A stretch of 64,000 nt of DNA. Source: Nageia nagi (Eukaryota > Pinophyta). This document shows, piece by piece, positions 11,111 to 22,950 of the stretch (its first letter is position 1; the number at the start of each line of letters is the position of its first letter). Below the pieces are notes generated by a model. It saw only the letters and a list, made by a program, of their open reading frames with translations. It was not told where the DNA came from and searched no databases. Position numbers and translations under genes: made by a program. The DNA lies in NCBI GenBank assembly GCA_050084985.1, contig JBITNC010000001.1:81716001-81780000 (forward strand), given 5' to 3'.

Positions 11111-12410
11111 AGGAGAATCTCAATCAAGAAAGTGAATAGATAAAATAGTTTTTTTTTTTTTTTTAGGACCATAAATATCTTGAATCTTTGTATAGATTTC
11201 AAAAAAGGAAATTCAAATTACAAGAATTGAAATTTGTGATGATAGATTACCATCTTTACAGAAAACAATTTGATCAGACCTTATTAAGATGTGTGACTCA
11301 TGATGAGGCCTAGAGAATTTTACATGAATTTCATTATGGATTCTCTAGAGGAAATATAGTGATCCTACTACTACAAGAAAAATATTACAATCCAGGTATT
11401 ATTGGTGTATCATGTTTCAATATTCATTCAAGATAGCCCAAGAATGTGACAAATGTAGCAAATATGTGGGAAAAAGAAGATAAGATACTATGCCTCTTAA
11501 GACTATGATTCTTAAGGAACCTTCCAACAATGGGGTCTTAACATCATTGGTGTTATAAATCTAAATTCTTTAGTAGGTCATAAGTTTTTCCTAACTGTAA
11601 TAGATTATTTCACAAGATGGTTAAAAGCCATGCCATGTAAGAATGTAGATTAGGATGTAGTAATAGAGATGATAAAAAGAATAATCACTCACTTTGGTAT
11701 CCCATAGACTATTATATCAAAAAATGGTTATGCATTTATTGGAGTTAATTTGTCAGAATTTGAAGCCAAGTACAAGATTTATTAGATGTTTTCTTCAAAT
11801 TATTACTTGTAAGGGAACAAGTTAGCTATATCAAATAATAAAAATTTAACCCAAATTATCGAAAGAACAATTGAAGGGAATTCTAGATAATGGCATTCAC
11901 AACTAGACTATGCATTATTAGAAGATAGGATCAAAATCAAATTAGCTATCAAGACATCCCTTTATGCATAAATATATGGTAAAAGACTAGTATTGCTAAT
12001 TCATATTAAGCTACATGCATTGAAAATATTACAAGGGTTGGAAGACTATGATTTTGAGCCACTGCAAGTAAGATTCAATCAACTGATCAAATTGGAAGAA
12101 GATAGAAACAAAGCATATGAATCTTTCTAGCATTGATAGTAGATTGTTAAGAAATGGTTTAACTAGAAAAATTCATCCTAAGTTAAGTTTGAAATTGGAG
12201 ACATTATCCTCAAATGGGATGAACAAAGAGCAAAGCTCGAGTGACATCAAAAGTTTGATTCCTTATGGAGCAAGCCCTATATCATTACTTAAGCTATGCA
12301 AAATAATGCATTTAGTATTTAGGACATCATTGAATCTTGGGAAATACCTATCCTAGTTAACAGGATCTATTTTAAGCATTACTAAGTAATCAGATGATTA
12401 CATAACACCC
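11111..12410 (+). pseudogene. E1 integrase
   Basis: The CDKCSKY zinc pair lies near 11437-11457. The core has a VIDYFTRWLKAMPCKN segment keeping the first aspartate (GAT at 11602-11604). The second catalytic position, normally in a DNG motif, reads KNG at 11720-11728. A third block corresponds to the E2 segment LAESTNKNL. The C-terminal domain (about 12110-12240) reads FEIGDIILKWDEQ-like in a shifted frame. Loss of the second aspartate and several stops make it inactive. Confidence 0.82.
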
Positions 12411-12960
12411 ATTGAATATTGTATAGTGTAAATACCATAGTCTTTATTTCTTTCTATCTTTTTAAAATATATATATATTGCTTGTACATATTGATTCAAC
12501 AAAGGTACACATCCAAGAAGGTAGGTATCCATTAATGTTAGCATTAACTAAGCATGGTGGAGGTGAAATGTATTTGATTTTGACTATCTAAACAAAAGGA
12601 TGGTATTTAAGAGGAATATATCCTTGGAAAACCCATTAGTTGTGCCACATCTCCCAATTTCAATTTGGTGTGATTGAATCTTGCATGTCATCCCTAACTT
12701 CATACTTTGTGCAAACCTCAATATTCTTTGATCATTAATTTCCATTAATAGACATTAGTGAAAAGCCCTAGGCAAATAAAACATATGCTCTAACTATTTA
12801 TTTCCTCACTTAGAAAATTTCAAAGCACTAGTTTTCGAGAGAACTAGAGCTTAAAGTTTATAGAGATAATAACATGAGAAGGAGAGTTTTAGAGCTTAAT
12901 ATTACAAGGTTTCATGTACTTAATGCTTACTTATGCTACAAAAAATATAGTAAACACCAT
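12411..12960 (+). other. E1 spacer between integrase and 3' ORF region
   Basis: Noncoding stretch conserved in E2 (39570-40092). It contains a GCATTAACTAAGCATGGTGGAG block and a short TA run, and ends just before an ATG shared by both copies (12959 in E1, 40093 in E2). It may have held a splice site or an internal leader for the downstream frame; nothing proves either. Confidence 0.5.
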
Positions 12961-14400
12961 GGCAAGCATCAAGGAACCTATAGTGACTGAGTAAGAAGGG
13001 GTGGACACCAACCTTGGAGCAATTCATGAGGAATACTTAATCACATGGACACCTGGCATGCTAACCCTAAAAGGATCCTATTACAACACCTAAAGCTTAA
13101 GGTTATGGGTAGGAAAATCTTTGGTTGAATGAAAAAGAGATGTTATGCTAAATTAGGGGGTTGCATATTATATGTCTTATGAGTCATTTACCTACTTAGA
13201 GCTGCTATATTCCATTGCATTCAAACATAGTCCATAGGGGTATGAAGTTAGAGCCTATAAGGAATAGCAAGCAAGAGATGCATATTCCAGGTATCAACCT
13301 AATATTTTTTGGACAATTCACTTGAAGTTATCATGCATGCATTTGCAATCCCAATTGACTAGACCTTCCATTTTAAGAAATAAATAAACTTGAAGTGTGA
13401 GAAGGTGGAATTTTATCATAATGATCAAGAGATGTTGGACTATATTGATGAAAGATATGAGGGGAGGAGCATAAATTTCTTATAGAGATATGACATCACC
13501 TCCTTTGAGAAGGCTCAAGATAGGAAGGTCTTGCAAGCATTGGCAATCATTCTTGGGAAGAAGACCCAAATAGAGGTAGATGAGGTTATGATGAGAATGG
13601 CCTATAATATCATTAAGGCCCACATTTATTATGATTTTCCTACCTTTATCTCAAATGAGGTAAGAAAAAATTTATTTAATATTGACAAATCTAATTTTTA
13701 GCACTCTTTATATCTATGGTGGCTCATTGTTCACCAAAATCTAGAGGTCTTAGTGGAAGAAGGGCTTCAGGTCAAACTAGCAACCTTGACTAAAGCACCC
13801 ACACCAATCAACTTAAGAGTCTTGGTGCTGAAAAAATGATATGACTCATACTATGAATTCATGGAGAAATTATATACCCCATTAATGCATATTCTAATGG
13901 GGAGAGCCACTCATAGACTAAGCTAGTCAACCATGCGGGAGTTGCAAGGAGGTAACAAAATAGGTGATTGGTACTTTTTGAAAAATAGGATTATTATGAT
14001 AAGGTATGGGTATTTTAAAAACCCATTATTCTTCCCAAAGTTTATTACCCCCCAATTGTATTCTATAGACATGGGCAGACATATATGTGCCATAAAAATA
14101 AAATATGGGTTCGAAGGTAATTTTAAGCCTATTATTAAGATACCAGCTATGCCTAAAAATTTTACATTATTAGAGAAAGGTTGTAATGATGAGTTATCTT
14201 ATTTTATTGTACATAATTTTAAATTATATATGGAATATTCCCCATGGGTATATGATACATTGAGTGAGGTAACAAAAATAATAAAATCAAATAAAAAGCA
14301 CCCAACTTTTTCCTATGAGCCCCAACCTCACATTGAATATTTTGTAAATCAATCTAAAGAGCAAGCCAAAACATCCCCAAAGTGAGAGTTTGGAATTTTT
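12959..14400 (+). pseudogene. E1 extra 3' ORF region, N-terminal part (unknown protein)
   Basis: A protein-like region downstream of integrase with no domain I recognise. The longest open piece is 13933-14385 (150 codons): NKIGDWYFLKNRIIMIRYGY, then YGFEGNFKPIIKI and MEYSPWVYDTLSEVTKI. E2 carries the same sequence at 41124-41504, and the two copies keep amino-acid-level similarity despite stops, which supports former coding. Upstream pieces include DVMLN, YESFTYLELLY and EVDEVMMRMAYNIIKAHI in shifting frames. Extra frames 3' of integrase occur in several Tat and Athila elements; whether this one is homologous to those is not known. Confidence 0.65.
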
Positions 14401-16694
14401 GATAAGGTATGGTTAGCACTTGAGGGTATTAAAAAATACAAGATCTAGGAGGTTATATGGTAAGATTTTTCCTTAAACACAGAGGTTATAGCCTAATTGA
14501 GCGATGAGTGGGGTTAGGGTTGAAACAAAATTTATTATTTCACAAAATTCAAATTTAAATATACAACCAAGGCAAACCCTATTGAAAATCAACACTTTGG
14601 TGGATTTCAATATGATTAGTTTTGGAATTCATAGTACATTCAAGACCCATTGCTAGAGATGGGATAACAACTCCTAGCCAATTTTTAAGGAATGATAGTG
14701 GAAGATAATCAACCATTGGAATAATAGAAAAAAATATGACAAATAAGAATGAAGCTAATGAACCATATGGATCATGGAATCCATTGAAAATAAAAAAGGG
14801 AACTCAAGTTGAAATAGTTACCACTTCCCAGGAGTCCTCCCCAAAAAGGAGGAAAAGAATCAAAACATTGGCTCAAGTCTAACAAGCCCTAAAGAAGAAA
14901 GAAAACATAGAAAGAAAGGCCTAAACCACACAACCATAGGAACCCAAGAGTACATAAACTCCATCTCCTTTAATAATTCATGAATTGTTAGAACAAAGCA
15001 TGGGAGAAATGGAGATGGTGGATATCAAAGAAAATCAAAAGCCTTAGAGTAGTGATATTGTTGTCTACCAAGATGCACAAAATGAAGTAGGGGATAAAGT
15101 ACATCAAGGAGGAGGAAATGTACTTAGAATAGGTGGTAATATTGTTGCTAAAGGTGAAGTAGCATGGGATAGAGATGATGATGATGATAAAGACCCCAAA
15201 AAGCTAAAAGACTCTAGTCTAAAGGATAAGGTGCCCAAAGAGAAGAAGCCTTATAAAGAATAAGAAGAGGAAAAAACACCAAAAGACCCTTTACAAGATA
15301 CTCTGGCATCTACTCCAAGAGTAGATGCACCCTCACATTCTTTAATTCCTTTCTCCATAGCCTTGCAAGAGGAAATAAAGAGCATTTTTTCCACTTAGAT
15401 AGTAGAGCCCATTGATTGGGCAACATTGGTAAATAAAACCCCTATACTTAGGGAGCAATAGTCAAAAATTTTGATTAAAGTAATAGAAATGGGGGATATC
15501 AAAATTGCCCATATACCTTTCAAATAAGGGAAACTAGATATCACCCCCATGGCTATAATGTAAATATGTAGAGTGCCCCAACCATAAATCAATCTAGATT
15601 TCTTATAAATACTTCCATGGAGGTTGGTAAAAGCCTCCAATCCATTGAGAATAATATTGATAAATTGAAAACAAATATAAATCAATACAAAAAGGACTAA
15701 TCCCAAAAATATAAAATAATATATGGGTTTTAGAACCAAAATAAGGAATTAATAGAAAAGTTGGACAAGTAGAAGTCTAAGTTTGAAAAGAGTCTAGAAT
15801 AGGGTAAGTCTGAGCTAGAAAGTGTAAAGAAACAGATGGAAGATCTAAAGGCTCAAGCCATCATGATGGACAAATAGAAAGCTAAATAGATAAAAGAGGA
15901 GTTTAAGAAGGCAATAGCAACAAATAAAGTGCTTAATAATAATAAAACAAAACTACTATAGATTGTTAAAAATTTTAGAAAATCCTTGGTTGAGCAAATA
16001 GGAGAGAGACTTGTAAGTATGTCATAGTTATATTTATTGAAAAATAAAATAGAATAGGCTATCCAATAGCATATCACTCAGGATACCCTACAAAAATTGG
16101 CCCTAGCTATACCCATATCAATAATTGAAGGAATGCAAAGTTGGTTGAAGGCCTAAACAGAAAAGGATCTAGCCACTATAACTCCAAGGCCAAAGTAGAC
16201 AATTTTGAGGAAAACCTAAGATGTCTATGATTTACAAGATCTAATGTTTGGTATGGATATTGAGAAACACCACTTGAAGATAGAAATTTGTTTTGTAAAT
16301 AAATTATTCCATTCTTTAATTGAATTAAAGATGGGTAGCAAATACCATACAATTTTTAGTACAATCTTTCTTTGAGAAATAAATCTCATATTTATAGCAA
16401 ATAAGTGATCAAACTCAAGAGGCAATCTCAATATTTCTATACATCGAAAAATTGGAAAGTGTGCTAATAGGTTTCAAAGAAAATGCAATTAAATTTCAAG
16501 AAGCCCTATTATGTCATAGATGTATAATCAGAATTTAAAAGATTTATATTAGAAACTCCAATCTTTGCTCCCTCTAGAATTAGTGCCACCATCAAAAATA
16601 TCCATAAAAGATTCATATGGGCAAGCAAATGGAAGTAGCAAATAAGGGTTCAATTCTTTATCAATCTGAAACCTCGAAAGCCACTAGAAGACTA
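14401..16694 (+). pseudogene. E1 extra 3' ORF region, charged and coiled-coil part
   Basis: Continuation of the extra frame. An acidic/lysine-rich segment with short repeats (DDDDDKDPKKLK, near 15172-15215) precedes a long heptad-like region (about 15610-15960): NQNKELIEKLDK, SKFEKSLE, SELESVKKQMEDLKAQAIMM. Nearly every break in the coiled coil is a TAG where CAG (Gln) fits. A later conserved block reads LQDLMFGMDIEKHHLKIEI and FVNKLFHSLIELK (about 16225-16330). E2 has the same at 43095-45298. No membrane segment or signal peptide was seen on the plus strand, so an envelope function is not supported. Confidence 0.65.
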
Positions 16695-18380
16695 TTATTC
16701 TTTCATAATCACACTCTAAAGATAAAGTAATATTTTACCATTATTTTATTCTTTCATTCCCTTCAAATAAACTCTTTCTTAATTCCTATTGGTTGCTTCC
16801 CTTTCATACTTTTTTAAATATTAAAAAAGGTGTATGTTCTTTGTACTTAGTTAATTTTATAAAAATTTGATTAAGTTTAGGGAAGTTTGGTTGCTATCAA
16901 TGTATATAGGTCTCAAATATTTTGTTTGGTAACTTAACTACTATTTTGTTCAATAGTGGGTTTCATCATAAAAATAAGTCTCAAAGGTTGATCATAACTT
17001 AGTCAGGTATTTTCCAATAATTGTACATAGGTTTGAGGTCATAAGACACTATTAATATATCTATATCATGTTTAGGAAGTAATGTAGCATGTTCGAGAAA
17101 TGGCATAACATGTAAGGGAAGTAAATGTTTAAATTTAGATCTAGGTATTATAGAAGTCTAAATCATTTTAGGGAATATTGTAAATATAAGTCACTATCAA
17201 ATCAAACTTACTAATAGGTAATATCTTAAAACCTATGGATTTTTGGGGAAAAAAATCTATCATATGCCAAAAATTAGTGGGTAATTTTTTAGAACCCATG
17301 GATTTCCAAAATTAGCAAGAGATATTTTAGATAGTTATCCTATAAAACCTGCTGATTTTGAGTGATGATGTCACATATTTTGTTAAAAATTAGTGGGTGG
17401 TAAGATAATTCATTATTGAGTACTATATAGCATCCAATTAGTAGGGGATATTTCAAAAATCCTATCATCTAGAGCCCATTGATTTTGAGCGATGATGTCA
17501 TACTTTTTACTAAAAATTGATAGGTGGTAAAGCAAAGTCCTAGAGAGCAATAAACCCTACCAAGAGAAAATAAAACTTGTTATATTGATAAAGGGATAGT
17601 GAGCTAAAGGAAACACTTGAGTCCACTTAATCATAAGTTTTTGAACCCCAAGGATAGATCATAGAGATTACAGCTAAGAAAGTATAGTAATTCAAAATTT
17701 ATAAAATTCCAGACTTTGGCATTGATTGTACTTAGTTACAATGTAATCTAGTATAGTTGTGATTAGAGATTGTATAATTGTAAATAGTTTCTTATTCTAT
17801 CCTTACAATAGGATAATTAAAGGTAGTGATGGTGGAAAAACACCCAATTGTAAAGTTGTACATATAAATAGTATACTATTAGAGGTCCAAAACTTTAAGC
17901 ATTCTAGAAAATTTTTCCAATGTATAAAATGCTTTCATTTGTGATAATATAATGCAATGATGCTTTTCCTTTCATAATTTGTGGTTATTTATTATGTTTT
18001 TTAAATGTTATGCATGAAGTATTATCTTAAGTTATGGTTGTGTATTGTGATTACAAGACCCTAAGAATAAGACAGTCTTCTATTCATATTTTTACCTATG
18101 GATTGTTTCCTATGTAATGATGCCCAAGTGAATTAGTTTTAGTTTAATATCTATATTTTGCTTATTTATATATTTCCTGTTACTCTTGTCTCTTTATCTC
18201 TTTCTAGTTACTTTTAACCTTTATCATAGAATAAAAACTAGCCTATAATCTAGATATTGAGAAGAAAACTCCAATGAGTGTATTGTCCCACCACTTTCTT
18301 CTCTTTCAAGAACCCTATTATTATGAAAAATGGAGAATGTTTCCAAACCAAATCCTTGAGGTTACATTACCAATCAATAA
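16695..18380 (+). repeat. E1 3' LTR (with internal deletion)
   Basis: About 1.69 kb, matching the E2 LTRs at 19655-21567 and 45299-47234 and, more distantly, the LTR at 61797-63825. Boundaries come from where the copies start and stop matching (TTATTCTTTCA at the start, GGTTACATTA...CAATA at the end). Relative to the E2 LTRs it lacks about 240 bp near 17653. It contains the TATA box and two copies of the decayed TGACGTCA palindrome. Confidence 0.85.
17863..17870 (+). promoter_or_regulatory. LTR TATA box (E1)
   Basis: TATAAATA in GTACATATAAATAGT, conserved at the same place in both E2 LTRs (21048 and 46717) and as TATAAAAG in the E3 LTR (63305). It marks the U3/R boundary. Confidence 0.6.
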
Positions 18381-18392
18381 TAAATAACTTCA

Positions 18393-18589
18393 ATTTTACC
18401 CTTCGACTATTGGGGCAAAGTAGAATCTTTTCACCCTTTGATTATTGGGAAAACGTAGAATCATTGATCATTTCACCCTTTGACTATTGGAACAAAGTAA
18501 AATCATTGATCATTTCACCTTCGACTATTACAAAAAATCAAAATCATTGATCATTTCACTCTTTAGCTATTGGCACAAAGTAAAGATCA
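18393..18589. repeat. 42-bp tandem repeat, about five units
   Basis: Units begin TTTCACCCTTTGACTATTGG and end AATCATTGATCA. Starts fall at about 18395 (short), 18429, 18471, 18513 and 18553. The two central units are 42 bp long and nearly identical; the outer ones are diverged or shortened. The array starts right after the E1 LTR. Confidence 0.85.
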
Positions 18590-19654
18590 TTTATTTTCAT
18601 TACTTATCTATAGAGTATGCTTTTTTAGTTTCATTTTATGATCACTTACTTTTTTAGCTCTATCACATCCAATCATCTCAAGTACCAATTAGTTACGACA
18701 TGATAGTGTTTGCACTATGAGAAATTATATCCATAGGTACTTATCTAGAGCATAGTTCATCACATCGAGATGTAAACTGGCTACAACATGATATTATTGG
18801 CATTGCAAGGTATTATAGTCATATGTACTCTTGACATGATGATGTTAATTTTATCTTATCACCATCAAATCACATACACTCCACCTATTTTTTTAATGTA
18901 TTTTTCATCTTATGAAATCTTATTCTACATCTCACAAAAACTCACACAACAAGGGGCATCTATAGATACCTACAAATCATTCACTTGCCTAGCTTGGGTG
19001 ATTCATGATGATTTAGTCCATCTTGCAGCTCATCATGGTCATATCATCCCTTCATTCCATTTTAATTATGTTCACATGATCAATTTTGGTAACTTAGCCT
19101 CTTGTTACCATCTTTTCAACCTTATTACTAACTAGCCCACTGGTTAGGGAACCAGTTCATTGGTTAGTTTAAACCCTAATTAGCCCATTAGCTAGTTGCT
19201 GCATATAAAGGCCAATTCAAAATTAGTTTTCCTTCTAGTTAATCACTTTTACCAACATATATTCATGAGCTCCTAATGTCCTATACACTCCAAACTATGT
19301 ACTCAAAATTTTTAGCTACAAACCTTCGATTTTGAGCTCCATCCATCATTTCCAAGGCATAAAAAAGGTGTTTTTTATCTTCATCTTGCAAGGTCATATT
19401 AGGTAACTCTTGTGTATTTGGATTTTATGGTACTAATCTCTATTTCAAGTGTTTTTGCAGGTTTGAGAGCATATTCAAAAGCACTTAATAATATATCCTT
19501 TTAGTTTTATTACTAATAGATTGGTGCATGGCTGCATATTATCTTTTGTAGGCTAGTCTCTTGTAGACTTAGGCTAGAATAGGTTATTTCATTTTATCCT
19601 TAGATATATTATTTTAAGCTTATATTATATTGCATCTTAGGCATCATTCTATTT
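18590..19654. other. Unassigned DNA between E1 and E2
   Basis: Flanking sequence between the E1 3' LTR with its minisatellite and the E2 5' LTR. An open frame of 115 codons (18788-19135) shows no motif and is probably chance. Near 19128-19190 there are short reiterated TTAGCCCATTAG/ACTAGCCCACTG motifs. Confidence 0.55.
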
Positions 19655-21567
19655 TTATTCTTTCAGAATCAAACTCTAAAGATAGGGTAATATTCTTTCA
19701 TCCCTTTCAAATAAATTCATTCTTAATTCTCATTTCTTGCTTCCCTTTCATACTTTTGTAAATATTGAAAAAGGTGTTTGTTCTTTGTACTTAGTCAATT
19801 TTATCAAAACTTGGTTAAGTTTAGGGAAGTTTAGGTGTTGTCAGTATACATAGGTATTAAATATTTTATTTGGTAACTTAATTGCTATTTTGTTCAAAAG
19901 TGGGTGTCATCATGAAAATAAGTCCTAGAGGTTGATCATAGCTCAATTGGGTATTTTTTGGTAACTATACATAGGTTTGAGGTCATAAGACACTATCAAT
20001 ATGTCTAAATCATATTTGAGAAGTAATGCAGCATGTCCAAGAAATGGAATAACATGTAAGGGAAGTAAATGTTTAAGTATAGATTTGATTATTATATAAG
20101 TCTAAGTCTAAGCCACTATCAAGTCAAAGTTACTAGTGGCTAATATCTTAAAGCCTATGGATTTTCAGAGAAAGAATTCTACCGTATGCCAAAAATCAAT
20201 GGGTAATGTTTTAGAACCCATGGATTTCTAGAGGAGTTATATAGTATGTCCAAAATTAGTGAAAGATATTTCAAATAGCTATCCTTCAAGTCTTGTTAAT
20301 TTTGAGTGATGATGTCACACTTTTTATCAAAAATTAGCAAGTGGTAAGATAATTCATTAATGAGTACTATATAGTAGGAAATTAGTGGGAGATATTTCAA
20401 AATGCCTATCATCTAAAGCCCTCTAATTATGAGAGATGATGTCATACTTTTTACCAAAAATTAACAAGTGGTAAAGCAAAGTCCTAGAGAACAATAAACC
20501 CCACCAAGAGCAAACATAACTCATTATATTAAGAAAGGGATAGTGAGCTAAAGGAAATACCTAGGTCCACTTAATCATAGTGTTTAACCCTTGAGGCTTT
20601 GTCAATGTGTCAACTATGACTCATTTTCACATGATATTAGAAGTTATTTTTTAGGTTTCAATAATACACTTTTCATTGCCCTCACAATTCCCTACAACCT
20701 GAAACTACAATGATTACCATAAATGGTTGCAGAAAGTTAAATGGTTTTCAACATAGCATAGAGATAAATGATACCAATCAAGCTAGTGAACCATACCTTA
20801 ATAATCAACTATAGTTGCAATAGGATGTAGTCAATGATAGATCAAAGAGATTATAATTGAGAAAGTATAACAATTCAAAATTTGTAAAATTCTAGACTTT
20901 GGCATTGATTGTACTTAGTTATTGTGCAATCTAGAATAGTTGTGATTAGAGATTATACAATTGTAAATAGTTTCTTATTTTTTCCTTAGTTAATAGGATA
21001 ATTAAAGGTAGTAATGATGGAAAACCACCCAATTATAAAGTTGTACATATAAATAGTGGACTATTAGAGGTCCAAAGGGTCAAACATTCTAGCAAATTTT
21101 CCCAATGTATGAAATGCTTTCATGTGTGATAATACAATGCAATGATGCTCTACCCTTCATAGTTTGTAATTGTTTACTATGTTTTGTAAATTCTATGCAT
21201 GAATTATTATCTTAAGTTGTGGTTATGTATTGTGATTGCGATACTCTAAGAATAAGATAGTCTTCTATTCCTATTCTAGGCTATGGATTATTGCCTATAC
21301 GGTGATGCCTGGGCAAGTTAGTTTTAGTTTATTGTTTATATTTTGCATATTTATCTATTTCCTATTAATCTTTTCTCTTTATTTATTTTCAATTATTTTT
21401 AACCTTTACCATAGAATAAGAATAGACTTATAATCTAGAGATTGACTAGAAAACCCCAACTAGGGCACTATCCTACCACTTTCTGCTCTTTCAAGGATCC
21501 TATTTTTGTGGAAAATGGAGAGCACAACTAGACCAAAACCTTAAGGTTACATTATATTGATCAATAG
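19655..21567 (+). repeat. E2 5' LTR
   Basis: About 1.91 kb, paired with 45299-47234. It carries the TATA box (21048-21055), the two-unit array with decayed TGACGTCA palindromes (20310, 20437), and the 240-bp segment missing from the E1 LTR (20597-20836). The right end is set where the 3' LTR stops matching (GATCAATAG) and is uncertain by about 15 bp. Confidence 0.85.
21048..21055 (+). promoter_or_regulatory. LTR TATA box (E2 5' LTR)
   Basis: TATAAATA inside GTACATATAAATAGTGGAC, the same context as in the E1 and E2 3' LTRs. Confidence 0.6.
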
Positions 21568-21582
21568 TAGTAAGTCCATTTT

Positions 21583-21600
21583 TTGCATGCCCAATGGGAT
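21583..21600 (+). promoter_or_regulatory. E2 primer-binding site candidate
   Basis: TTGCATGCCCAATGGGA follows the LTR end; E3 has TTGGCATGCTTGATGGGA in the same place, so the common ancestor was close to TTGGCATGCCCGATGGGA. A second candidate, TTGGTGACTCTACT at about 21703, is also conserved in E3 (TTGGTGACTTTGCT, about 63961) and resembles the Arg-type primer site reported for Ogre-like elements. Which one was used is open. Confidence 0.45.
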
Positions 21601-21779
21601 CTAAACTAAAATCAATATTTAATGGGTGTAAAGAGGCAAAATAGCTATGTCTAAAAAGCTATCACTTAGTGCTTTTAAAAATTATAAGGTTTTCTTACCT
21701 TATTGGTGACTCTACTATTAGACCTGTTAATATTTCAAACCCTAACACCTCTAAAATGTATATTTACTAGAAGAAGTGC

Positions 21780-22945
21780 AAGAAATTCGTTAAAATAGCC
21801 TAAATTTCAAGAGCTATCAATTCCTCAAAGGAGGACTAGGTGAAAGATTTATCAAACCTTATCTCCTAATATTCTTTTAAGATTTTTCCCATTAATAGCT
21901 ATATTTGAATCCATTCAACAAAATCCTTCACCTAATGCTTGTGGCCCAAATTGGCCCAACCTACTCCTGCATATTTTCTTGCTTGGAGGTTGTTGTTGTT
22001 AATTCCTTGGCTATTCCCCAAGTAAATTTCAAGGTTTTTCCTAAATATGATGGGTTTGGTAAGACTCTGTATAAACATTATCAAGGTGTGTCTCTTCTAG
22101 ATTCAATTTTTGATATTATAGATGAAATGATGATGACCAAACTATTGTCACATTCTTTTTAAGGTAAAGAAGTTGAATGGTTTAGAACTCTCACCTCCCA
22201 ATATATAAATATATGAGGAGAGTTATATCAAGATCTTATTAAAATATTTATTATAGATGGTGATTGTAGTACCTTTTTTAGACTTATAGCATGTGTCAAT
22301 AGGCACCCCCATGAGTTTATGGATGATTTTAATATAATATTTGAGAAAATATGGAAGTCTATTCCAACAAATATTAGACTAAAAAAATGCACAAGCCTTG
22401 GTATATTATAGAAAATATTTTCTTTCTAATCTCAATGCTTATTGTTATGTTTGGAGACACTTTCCCTAATGTCTACCAGATAGCTAAAACTTTTGAACAT
22501 ACCTTGGTATCCTTTGGAAATATGTAACCAATATCTATCATGCCATTATTTTCTAATTTACCTCCTAAAAAACCTTTACAAGTCCCTCATCTTGGAGTAT
22601 TAGCTTTTCCACCTCCTCCTCCTAAGCATATAACTTAGAATCAAGTACCAACATTACCAACTCTTGCATCTACAAGTACTAGTACTAATTCTAAGTCACA
22701 AGAGGAAGAAAGGATAAGATAATTAGAGGTAACCATTAGGAATCTCAAAAATAAACTCACTCTACAATAGAGGCATAATCAAGGCTTTAACTACAAAAGA
22801 TATGATAACTAGTATCAACTAATATTCCAACCTAGGAATAATCAAATAGCACAACCCCATGTTTCTAATGCAAATGATAATATGGTTATGGCTAGTTCTA
22901 CAAAGAGTGATGTTATGGGAATTACAAAATGGTATCCTCCATGTT
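21780..22945 (+). pseudogene. E2 gag
   Basis: A gag-type capsid region. The open stretch 21905-22162 holds VNFKVFPKYDGFGKTLYKHY, an FPKF-type capsid start. It continues past a stop as EVEWFRTLTSQYI, ELYQDLIKIFI and NRHPHEFMDDF, which match the usual W-x-x-L, tryptophan-rich and F-x-x-F spacing of gypsy gag. A proline-rich tail (about 22600-22640) and a basic FNYKRYDN segment follow, then the nested insertion at 22951. Several stops and at least one frameshift. Confidence 0.72.
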
Positions 22946-22950
22946 CAACT
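22946..22950. repeat. Target-site duplication CAACT, left copy
   Basis: CAACT directly before the LTR start TGTAGACACC; matched by CAACT at 34808-34812 after the LTR end TGTAACA. The uninterrupted E1 sequence has a single CAACT here. Confidence 0.92.

Larger units (their letters stand above)
7314..18380 (+). mobile_element. E1: Tat-like Ty3/gypsy element, 5'-truncated
   Basis: A degenerate LTR retrotransposon whose sequence parallels E2 (22590-22950, then 34808-47234) almost throughout. Order is gag tail, protease, an extra RNase H, RT, RNase H, integrase, an extra 3' ORF region with a coiled coil, then the 3' LTR (16695-18380). The RT motifs (DGYSRFNQI, MPFSLSNAKFTFQRAMD) and the additional RNase H place it in the Tat/Ogre branch of Ty3/gypsy (established family knowledge). 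The 5' LTR and most of gag are missing; homology to E2 starts abruptly at about 7314. Many stops and frameshifts show it is dead. Confidence 0.9.

Noticed and set aside
15395-15739. Minus-strand 114-codon hydrophobic frame (and the similar ones at 15853-16077 and 44439-44633)
   Set aside because: They are antisense shadows of the lysine/glutamate-rich coiled coil of the E1/E2 extra ORF, which always reads hydrophobic on the other strand.
15395-16431. Envelope-like gene in the E1 3' region
   Set aside because: On the coding strand the region is charged and coiled-coil-like, with no signal peptide or membrane segment.
18393-18589. CRISPR-like array
   Set aside because: Units are contiguous with no unique spacers, and the context is plant nuclear DNA.
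18788-19135. 115-codon open frame between E1 and E2
   Set aside because: No motif, no counterpart elsewhere in the window, and AT-rich composition that makes such lengths likely by chance.
21583-21716. tRNA gene near the E2 primer region
   Set aside because: Only short tRNA-complementary words are present; no cloverleaf or A/B boxes could be traced.
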